Source of the DNA: Candidatus Kerfeldbacteria bacterium
GTDB taxonomy: Bacteria > Patescibacteriota > Patescibacteriia > Veblenbacterales > UBA10138
DNA length: 9,555 nt
Assembly (NCBI GenBank): GCA_016217875.1
Contig: JACRFN010000051.1
Span: 1-9,555, forward strand
Reading direction: 5' to 3'
Shown: in pieces, positions 1-4,346 of the stretch
Layout of the letters: every line of letters begins with the position of its first letter
Position numbering within the stretch: the stretch's first letter is position 1
The notes under the pieces: model-generated
The model's database searches: none
The model's input: the letters and a program-made list of their open reading frames with translations, nothing else
Told to the model about the DNA's origin: nothing
Translations under genes and position numbers: made by a program

Positions 1-420
1 AAGGAATCAATTTCCTCGCTGCCCGTCACCGCTCGCCTCCAAGGCTCCTGCTGCAGCCCAATGAATACCCACCGCTACGGCGAGCAGGTTGAGGGGCTGA
101 AGAAATTCAAATCTGCGGTCGGCCAGAACATCGCTAAGATTCCCGACGACCCCTACGACATCAAGGCCAGCCTAGCCCAGGAGCTCCAAGGCTACTACGA
201 TATGCAGCTCACGCCAGAGGAGCAACCGGCCTATGACTACGCTATGGCCAATTCAATGGAGAAAGGTCCTTGCTGTTGCCAATGCTGGCGATGGTACGTG
301 TACGGTGGTTTGGGCAAGTACCTTATCCGCAACTATGGATTTATCGGCCAGCAGGTGACCCAGGTGTGGAACCTGTCGGACGGCTGTGGCGGACCTGGCG
401 ATCACGTTAGCCACACATAA
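1..420 (+). CDS. Cys-rich conserved protein, 5' end outside window
   Basis: The frame is open from base 1 to the TAA at 418-420, so the gene probably begins upstream. The ATG at 61 is internal: residues just before it (LQGSCCSPM) read as coding and carry a CC pair. The visible 139 residues are soluble, with no membrane segment. Cysteines cluster in three places: the CC pair near the left edge, PCCCQCWRW in the middle, and SDGCGG near the C-terminus. The motif GEQVEGLKKF and the run LTPEEQPAYDYAM look like a conserved helical fold. I recall similar short Cys-rich proteins in Patescibacteria but cannot name a family. The vicinal and triple cysteines suggest binding of a soft metal such as Cu(I) or an iron-sulfur cluster; that is inference. 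It ends 4 bases before the next ATG, so the two genes are probably co-transcribed. Confidence 0.75.
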   Translation, partial: KESISSLPVTARLQGSCCSPMNTHRYGEQVEGLKKFKSAVGQNIAKIPDDPYDIKASLAQELQGYYDMQLTPEEQPAYDYAMANSMEKGPCCCQCWRWYVYGGLGKYLIRNYGFIGQQVTQVWNLSDGCGGPGDHVSHT

Positions 421-424
421 AAAT

Positions 425-937
425 ATGGATCCACAAACACCACTAATGAAAAAAGAGCGGAAAGAGCTCAAGCGCCAAGAGAAGGTGGCCACTTGGGAGG
501 CGGTTACTAATAAGCGCCGGCGTAAGAAAATTATATCGTGGATTTTAGGGGGCACCGGTACCGTGGTGGCAGTGGGAGCTTTGCTATGGTTTATCGCAAC
601 ACGCCCCAACTTGCCACCTACCAATATGCAGGGGCATATCGAAGAATCGCCTAACACCCATATTACCGATGCTCCCATCCCCGATGCTATACAGCGTCAC
701 ATGCTTGAACACGCTGATGGTAAGGGGGAACCTGGTATTATCATTCAGTACAATTGCAAAAAATACTCATGTGAACCTGATCTTATACCCAAACTTACTA
801 ATCTCGCGCAGTTGTATCCGGATAACGTGTACCTTGCACCAGGCGATTACGACGGGAAGATTATCTTAACAAAAATTAATAAAATGCAGATCTTAGAGAA
901 TTTTGCCGAACAGGCAATTAAGAGTTTTGTTGAATAG
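425..937 (+). CDS. DUF3105-like membrane-anchored protein
   Basis: A 170-residue protein. A highly basic N-terminus (residues 9-35, many Lys/Arg) precedes one TM segment at about 36-57, so the rest should lie outside the membrane. The C-terminal domain resembles the end of DUF3105: PIPDAIQRHMLEH (H92, H96), IIIQYN at 105-110, VYLAP at 125-129, then ILTKI...ILENFAEQAIKSFVE. The N-terminal DUF3105 signature with NPPTSGPH is missing; only QGHIEESPNTHI is present, so this is a divergent or shortened member. C111 and C116 flank the IIIQYN strand. The function of DUF3105 is unknown to me. I use the ATG at 425, just after the preceding stop; an alternative start at 386 would overlap that gene. Sixteen bases separate it from the next gene. 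Confidence 0.75.
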   Translation: MDPQTPLMKKERKELKRQEKVATWEAVTNKRRRKKIISWILGGTGTVVAVGALLWFIATRPNLPPTNMQGHIEESPNTHITDAPIPDAIQRHMLEHADGKGEPGIIIQYNCKKYSCEPDLIPKLTNLAQLYPDNVYLAPGDYDGKIILTKINKMQILENFAEQAIKSFVE

Positions 938-953
938 ACCAAGCGTAATACCT

Positions 954-1721
954 ATGGCGCCGCGAAGTCTACAATTGAACAGCGGGTACATGGTAGCTAA
1001 GGTGTTGGTCATCACCTTTCGGCACTGGCGCTATGTGTTGCTGGCGTTGTTAGTTGCCGCCTTACTGCTGTTCATTGCTATCTGGCTACCAAACCTGTCA
1101 TTCATGTGGTATCTATTCACCGATTCTGCCTTCAGCTGGGCGACGAGGTTTAGTTTTATCGGAAGTTCACTCACGTTTTTACAGCTCAATTCAACACCCG
1201 CCAGCCGAGCTGTTCTCTTCACCTTGATAGTGCTGGCTGGTATGAACGTAAGCCTGCTCACGTACTACCTTAGGCGACGCCTTGCCCTGGGACGTGAAAT
1301 GGGCTTGAGCCTCTTTGGTACCATCCTCGGGCTCGTGGGTGTGGGGTGTGCTTCATGTGGTTCCGTAGTGTTGTCGTCCATCTTCGGATTAGGGGCCACT
1401 GCAGGTTTTCTAGCGCTGTTACCACTCCGAGGGTTGGAATTCGGCCTCATCAGCATATTTTTGCTGGCCGTTTCCGTCACCTTGGTATCGAGGAAAATTA
1501 TCGATAAGGAGACCGCTAAAGAAAACATGGACATTGATTGGAAGTTCAAACTCGGCCAGCCGGTGAAAATTCGGATATTTAATGACCCACGGCAATGTAC
1601 CCAACGCAACAAACTCTGGCACCTGGATGGCCCACTGCCACATCGCCGAGCATCTAGAGAGCGGGATGATGAAATTTCAGGTGGATTAGGGGTTAATCAG
1701 GTTGTGGATAAGCAGCCTTGA
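954..1721 (+). CDS. Polytopic membrane protein with GCASCGS motif, C-terminally fused to foreign sequence
   Basis: About 255 residues from the ATG at 954 (a second ATG at 990 is possible). Roughly four TM segments lie at 27-45, 86-105, 117-141 and 146-176. C132 and C135 (GVGCASCGSVVL) sit within or at the edge of TM3; such an intramembrane CxxC could carry thiols or bind a soft metal. I recall similar CxxC membrane proteins in uncultured bacteria, but no named family. From about K181 (base 1494) the ORF is no longer membrane-like and matches a multicopper oxidase domain instead (see the 1494-1689 pseudogene). After base 1590 the frame carries only junk-like, charged sequence to the TGA at 1719-1721. 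The native protein most likely ended near residue 180, and its stop was lost when the two genes were joined by deletion. The product may still be made with an aberrant tail. Confidence 0.65.
   Translation: MAPRSLQLNSGYMVAKVLVITFRHWRYVLLALLVAALLLFIAIWLPNLSFMWYLFTDSAFSWATRFSFIGSSLTFLQLNSTPASRAVLFTLIVLAGMNVSLLTYYLRRRLALGREMGLSLFGTILGLVGVGCASCGSVVLSSIFGLGATAGFLALLPLRGLEFGLISIFLLAVSVTLVSRKIIDKETAKENMDIDWKFKLGQPVKIRIFNDPRQCTQRNKLWHLDGPLPHRRASRERDDEISGGLGVNQVVDKQP
1494..1689 (+). pseudogene. Decayed C-terminal remnant of a multicopper oxidase
   Basis: Two frames each carry part of the final cupredoxin domain of a CopA/CueO-like multicopper oxidase. In the frame of the upstream membrane ORF, bases 1494-1592 read KIIDKETAKEN followed by MDIDWKFKLGQPVKIRIFNDP, the strand that precedes the HPxHxHG copper motif in this family. 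In the next frame (+1), about 1591-1689 reads NATNSGTWMAHCHIAEH then LESGMMKFQVD and a TAG at 1687. HCHxxxH plus the downstream GMM is the canonical type 1/3 copper ligand set of the last domain. The segment that should lie between, with HPxHxHG and the WKDTVLVP strand, is gone, and the frame is shifted. All upstream domains are also missing. Family identification is from the motifs; no search was done. The enzyme cannot be functional. An assembly deletion is an alternative explanation. Confidence 0.8.
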
Positions 1722-1745
1722 CCTTTCCGTTCAGCTAGTTATAAT
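1718..1745 (+). promoter_or_regulatory. Sigma70-type promoter of the csoR operon
   Basis: TTGACC at 1718-1723 (one mismatch to the -35 consensus) and a perfect TATAAT at 1740-1745 are separated by 16 bases. The start of transcription would fall near 1752-1753, inside the palindromic operator, about 37 bases before the repressor ATG. The -35 overlaps the TGA of the upstream fused ORF. This is the clearest promoter in the window and probably drives the run of closely spaced genes up to about 4169. Confidence 0.7.
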
Positions 1746-1767
1746 AGGGTATAGGGGTATATCCTAT
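1744..1767. promoter_or_regulatory. Palindromic CsoR/RcnR-type operator
   Basis: The arms ATAGGGTATA and TATATCCTAT flank a central GGGG; 9 of 10 arm positions pair. A G-tract flanked by an inverted repeat is the architecture known for CsoR/RcnR/FrmR-family operators (RcnR sites have a G-tract between TACT and AGTA arms). It overlaps the end of the -10 box and the expected transcription start, so bound repressor would block initiation. The repressor gene starts 22 bases downstream, which suggests autoregulation relieved by metal. Confidence 0.7.
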
Positions 1768-1789
1768 TTAGTAACTGAATGAACACGTT

Positions 1790-2062
1790 ATGCTGGATCA
1801 AAAGCTTAAGAAACGCGCTATCCACCGCGCTAAAATCATTGCCGGCCAGCTGCGGGGTCTTATGCAAGCAATTGAGAAAGAGCAGTACTGCATAGAGCTC
1901 TTAAACCAGTCGCTTTCCATCCAGCGATCTCTGAAAAGCCTGGATACGCTGCTGCTGCAGAACCATCTCAAAACGCACGTGCGGCATCAGATGCAGCATA
2001 AGGGTGAGGACGAGCAGGCTATTACCGAGCTTCTCAAGATTTACACTTTATCTAATAAGTAA
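1790..2062 (+). CDS. csoR: CsoR/RcnR-family metal-sensing transcriptional repressor
   Basis: This 90-residue, all-helical protein is the usual size for DUF156 (CsoR/RcnR/FrmR) repressors. The family pattern is clear: HRAKIIAGQLRGLMQAIEKEQYC, then helix 2 with NHLKTHVRHQM. Candidate metal ligands are C34, H59 and H63. In classical copper CsoR the triad is Cys-His-Cys, whereas Ni/Co RcnR uses an N-terminal His plus Cys-His-His. This protein has Cys-His-His and no obvious N-terminal His ligand (nearest is H12), so its metal is not certain from sequence. The neighbourhood (cupredoxin, Cu-ATPase, multicopper oxidase remnant) argues for copper. The start at 1790 has no Shine-Dalgarno but matches the family length. 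It is the first gene behind the operator and is probably autoregulated. The symbol is assigned on family and context. Confidence 0.9.
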   Translation: MLDQKLKKRAIHRAKIIAGQLRGLMQAIEKEQYCIELLNQSLSIQRSLKSLDTLLLQNHLKTHVRHQMQHKGEDEQAITELLKIYTLSNK

Positions 2063-2070
2063 CTATAGGT

Positions 2071-2643
2071 ATGAAGAAATTTATTTTTTCCGTCACTCTA
2101 GCAACAGCATTGGCATTTTCTGGTTTCGGTGGCCTGCATGCAGTACGGGCCGCCGAGACCGCCGTACCGAACCTGAAGGATGTAATAACGCAAATAGCAA
2201 ACTCACAAAACGTTACGGCCGTAGACCAATTAAGTTGCAGTAAGGTAACTAACGACCAATTTGAAAAACTCGGCGAGGCAGTGATGGAAACTTTACATCC
2301 AGGTAGTGTCCACGAGTACATGGATAAAATGATGGGCGGGGAAGGTTCTGATAGCCTTAGAATCATGCATATTCGTATGGGGCAACAATATCTGGGCTGC
2401 GGTAGCAGTTATGCCGCCCTGGGCCTTGGTTACGGAATGATGGGCGGTACTGGTATAGGTTTTATTATCATGTTACTTTTTTGGGTAATTGTTATCTTAG
2501 GTATAACTTGGCTAGTCAGGTCACTCTGGCACACTGGTAAAGAACCTAAAACTTCCAGCGCACTTGAGATTTTGCGGGAGCGCTACGCCAAGGGGGAGAT
2601 TAGTAAGGAAGAGTTTGAGTCTAAGAAGAAAGACATTATTTAG
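2071..2643 (+). CDS. Secreted/membrane SHOCT-domain protein of the copper operon
   Basis: 190 residues. A Sec signal peptide (MKKFIFSVTLATALAFSGF, likely cut after VRA near residue 27) is followed by an external domain of about 100 residues with C56 and C110. The stretch LHPGSVHEYMDKMMGG and IMHIRMGQQYLGCG is rich in His and Met and could bind copper; that is inference. One TM segment at about 129-150 follows, then a C-terminal SHOCT domain (SALEILRERYAKGEISKEEFESKKK, 163-187), which would be cytoplasmic. SHOCT is a short helical hairpin found at protein ends, with no defined catalytic role. The start is 8 bases after the repressor stop. The TM plus SHOCT half is closely similar in plan to the small protein at 6606-6842, so the operon carries two versions of the module. 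Confidence 0.8.
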   Translation: MKKFIFSVTLATALAFSGFGGLHAVRAAETAVPNLKDVITQIANSQNVTAVDQLSCSKVTNDQFEKLGEAVMETLHPGSVHEYMDKMMGGEGSDSLRIMHIRMGQQYLGCGSSYAALGLGYGMMGGTGIGFIIMLLFWVIVILGITWLVRSLWHTGKEPKTSSALEILRERYAKGEISKEEFESKKKDII

Positions 2644-2652
2644 TTAAATCTT

Positions 2653-3036
2653 ATGAAGTATAGTTACACCAAACAGGTTAATTTACCGTTCAGCGAAGCT
2701 GTGGGGCGCACCAAGGCCGCGCTCGCCCGAGAAGGTTTTGGCGTTCTCACCGAGATTGATGTTAAAGCCGCGCTCAAGCAAAAGCTCAACGTGGACTATG
2801 ACAACTACCTTATCTTAGGTGTCTGTAATCCGCCTTTGGCCTACCAGGCTCTCCAGCTTGATAGGTTGATCGGCCTGTTCCTACCCTGCAACGTCATAGT
2901 GTACGAGGATGGCGGCCAGGTGTTCGCCTCGGCGATTCTGCCAACCGTAGCCATGGGGATGATTGATAATCCCGCGCTGCAGAGCCTGGCGCTCGAGGCC
3001 GAAGACAAGCTTAAACGAGCTATTGATAACCTTTAA
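2653..3036 (+). CDS. DUF302 family protein
   Basis: 127 residues, soluble, no signal peptide. It follows the DUF302 pattern along its full length: an N-terminal strand (SYTKQVNLPFSEAV), the helix RTKAALAREGFGVLTEIDVKAALKQKL, ILGVCNPPLAYQAL, then LPCNVIVYEDG and a C-terminal helix. Cysteines occur in GVCNPP and LPCNV. DUF302 proteins are small alpha/beta proteins common beside heavy-metal and sulfur genes; their function is not established. It starts 9 bases after the upstream stop and belongs to the same operon. Confidence 0.9.
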   Translation: MKYSYTKQVNLPFSEAVGRTKAALAREGFGVLTEIDVKAALKQKLNVDYDNYLILGVCNPPLAYQALQLDRLIGLFLPCNVIVYEDGGQVFASAILPTVAMGMIDNPALQSLALEAEDKLKRAIDNL

Positions 3037-3055
3037 TCCCCTAACCTTAATACCT

Positions 3056-3316
3056 ATGCTCTCACTCAAGCAATACGGCTGGCGCTGTGTCTTGGGCGCT
3101 GAAATAGTATATATTGTTTGCCTCCTCGGCGGCTTCCTCCCCTTGCGCAGTGTACGGGCCGTGGAGCTGCACCACACGCTGTTTGAGACTCTTCCCGGAT
3201 TTTCGTGGATAAACGTAGGGAGTGTGCTGCTCGGCGCGGCATATATCTTTGTCTTGGCCTGGATATTTGCCTGGTACATAGTTTGGATGCACAACTCCAG
3301 CTTGGTTAATAAATAA
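3056..3316 (+). CDS. Small two-TM membrane protein
   Basis: 86 residues from the ATG at 3056. TM segments lie at about 10-29 (VLGAEIVYIVCLLGGFLPL) and 54-76 (VLLGAAYIFVLAWIFAWYIV). The loop between them contains VELHHTLFETLPGF, with a His pair and an acidic residue, and the C-terminus reads VWMHNSS. I do not recognise a named family. Position in the copper operon and the HH/MH residues make a metal-related membrane role plausible, but this is weak inference. An upstream in-frame start at 2963 would overlap the DUF302 gene by 74 bases and is less likely. Confidence 0.75.
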   Translation: MLSLKQYGWRCVLGAEIVYIVCLLGGFLPLRSVRAVELHHTLFETLPGFSWINVGSVLLGAAYIFVLAWIFAWYIVWMHNSSLVNK

Positions 3317-3330
3317 GTAGATTGCTAGGT

Positions 3331-3510
3331 ATGCCAGAATTCGAGTGTAAGGTATGCAAATTGAAGTACCAAGATAAGGTAACTGCGGAGCAGTGCCAAA
3401 AGTGGTGCAGTACGCATAGCAGTTGCAATTTCCACATTGCCAGTCAGGCAATAAACAAGCAGGCAATGGAAGCCGGCGAGTTAAATGATGCCAGGTTCAA
3501 ATCTAGTTAA
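3331..3510 (+). CDS. Small Cys-rich, probably metal-binding protein
   Basis: 59 residues, soluble. Five cysteines occur as FECKVCKLKY (C6, C9), then AEQCQKWCSTHSSCNFH (C22, C26, C32), with H28 and H34. The first CxxC plus the second cluster resembles a zinc-ribbon-like or copper-chaperone-like site, but I cannot place it in a named family. The ATG at 3331 is used; a TTG at 3322 would add three residues. It lies between a membrane protein and a GGCCH-tailed protein in the same operon, 14 bases after the former. Confidence 0.7.
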   Translation: MPEFECKVCKLKYQDKVTAEQCQKWCSTHSSCNFHIASQAINKQAMEAGELNDARFKSS

Positions 3511-3529
3511 CGTAACTAACAAAAACTCT

Positions 3530-3823
3530 ATGCATAATCATGGAAACAACAATGGTACGGGTGGCCACAACTCCAAGATGATGTGGTTCATGATGTTGGG
3601 CTGTTTGTTGCTTGTTTTGATATTAACAACTGGCGGCGGTCTGTTCCGGGAGTACCCATGGCTGGTGCCAGCCGGCCTAGGCGCCCTGATAGCGATTTAC
3701 GTGTGGCAGATGTTCAAATCAAATAATCGCCCTGGCGTAGCCAGCGGCGGAGTGGCAGACGGTAATAAGGCAGTTGAATCCAGGGCCAAGCCGCATCAGC
3801 ATAGCGGCGGGTGTTGCCACTAA
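3530..3823 (+). CDS. Two-TM protein with His-rich N-terminus and GGCCH tail
   Basis: 97 residues from the ATG at 3530. The N-terminus (MHNHGNNNGTGGHNSKMMW) is rich in His, Asn and Met. Two TM segments follow at about 17-38 and 43-62, connected by a short loop, so both ends lie on the same side. The C-terminal tail reads KPHQHSGGCCH, a likely soft-metal ligand set. No family is recognised with certainty. An in-frame ATG at 3485 would overlap the upstream gene. The His/Met/Cys termini and the operon context suggest copper binding at the membrane. Confidence 0.7.
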   Translation: MHNHGNNNGTGGHNSKMMWFMMLGCLLLVLILTTGGGLFREYPWLVPAGLGALIAIYVWQMFKSNNRPGVASGGVADGNKAVESRAKPHQHSGGCCH

Positions 3824-3833
3824 TCTGCGTTCA

Positions 3834-4169
3834 TTGTTTTTTATTTTTCTTATGGGATTATTTTCAACTAAACCGGTTTCAGCCGTTATTAATCAACCGA
3901 ACGGCGCGCAAGAGTTAACAATCACTGTGCGTGGCGGTTATTCACCAAACAAGGTAGCTGTTAAGGTTGGCGTGCTGGTACGATTGACGTTTGATAGGCA
4001 GGAGGAAGGGGATTGCACCGAGTACGTGGTGATTGACGAGTATGGTATTAACCAACAGTTGCCACCATTTGCCAAGACCACGATAGAGTTTACACCGACC
4101 AAAGTTGGTACTGTGCCTTTCCACTGCGGCATGGGTATGGTGCACGGTAAAATTATTGTGGGGGCTTAG
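3834..4169 (+). CDS. Cupredoxin (plastocyanin-like copper protein)
   Basis: About 111 residues. The core is a single cupredoxin beta-sandwich: QELTITVRGGYSPNKVAVKVG, VRLTFDRQEEGDCTEYVV, then ELPPF-like QLPPFAKTTIEFTPTKVG and the C-terminal ligand loop PFHCGMGMVHGKIIV. Candidate Cu ligands are C61, H97, C98, M100, M102 and H104. The start is unclear. The only ATG near the N-terminus (3852) would cut into a hydrophobic leader that runs LFFIFLMGLF and ends STKPVSA, a good Sec signal peptide. I therefore place the start at the TTG at 3834; a CTG at 3825 would add a positively charged Arg, and a TTG at 3774 would overlap the previous gene. It probably buffers or delivers copper outside the membrane and is the last gene before the copA intergenic region. 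Confidence 0.85.
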   Translation: MFFIFLMGLFSTKPVSAVINQPNGAQELTITVRGGYSPNKVAVKVGVLVRLTFDRQEEGDCTEYVVIDEYGINQQLPPFAKTTIEFTPTKVGTVPFHCGMGMVHGKIIVGA

Positions 4170-4186
4170 TATTATGCCCCGTAATA

Positions 4187-4330
4187 CAACTTCGCTAGCC
4201 TGCCTGCGGCAGGCAGGCGCTCGAATCAACCCACCTTTATACCCAATAATTTTATGTCTTATTTAAAGTCTTTAACTTATCATACTTATTCAACCGCACT
4301 CGCGCTCCGGGTCTGGTTCGAGCGAAGTTG
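4187..4330. repeat. Long inverted repeat enclosing the copA upstream region (MITE-like)
   Basis: CAACTTCGCT at 4187-4196 is the exact reverse complement of AGCGAAGTTG at 4321-4330. If the palindrome insert at 4197-4217 and one copy of CGCT (4218-4221) are ignored, the left arm continues CGAATCAACCC (4222-4232). It pairs with GGGTCTGGTTCG (4309-4320) with one mismatch and one gap, giving arms of about 21-22 bases. ATA flanks both outer ends (4184-4186 and 4331-4333), as expected for a 3-bp target duplication. The interior is AT-rich and has no substantial gene, only a 25-codon ORF (4254-4331). This fits a small non-autonomous mobile element, or alternatively a long-range hairpin in a copA leader. 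Confidence 0.6.
4197..4218. repeat. REP-like perfect palindrome
   Basis: GCCTGCCTGC (4198-4207) and GCAGGCAGGC (4209-4218) are exact reverse complements around one G. CGCT occurs directly on both sides (4193-4196 and 4218-4221), and removing the segment between restores the pairing of the surrounding inverted repeat. This indicates insertion of a mobile palindromic unit. GC-rich palindromes of this look are frequent in some Patescibacteria as I recall. No T-tract follows, so it is not a standard intrinsic terminator. Confidence 0.65.
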
Positions 4331-4346
4331 ATATACGGGGTATGCG
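4331..4346. promoter_or_regulatory. Operator-like half site overlapping the copA start
   Basis: ATATACGGGGTATGCG covers the copA ATG (4342). Its TATAC-GGGG-TAT core resembles the csoR operator core TATA-GGGG-TATA at 1750-1761. TACGGGGTAT (4334-4343) is also the near-perfect inverse of ATGCCCCGTA (4174-4183), the two being held apart by the inverted-repeat element. The complete palindrome without that element would be a credible CsoR site. Whether the present half site binds the repressor is unknown. Confidence 0.4.

Noticed and set aside
4161..4180. GGGGC...GCCCC hairpin at the end of the cupredoxin gene
   Set aside because: The stem has only five pairs, it includes the stop codon and no T-tract follows, so it is not a convincing terminator. 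The GCCCC half is better explained as half of the split operator palindrome.
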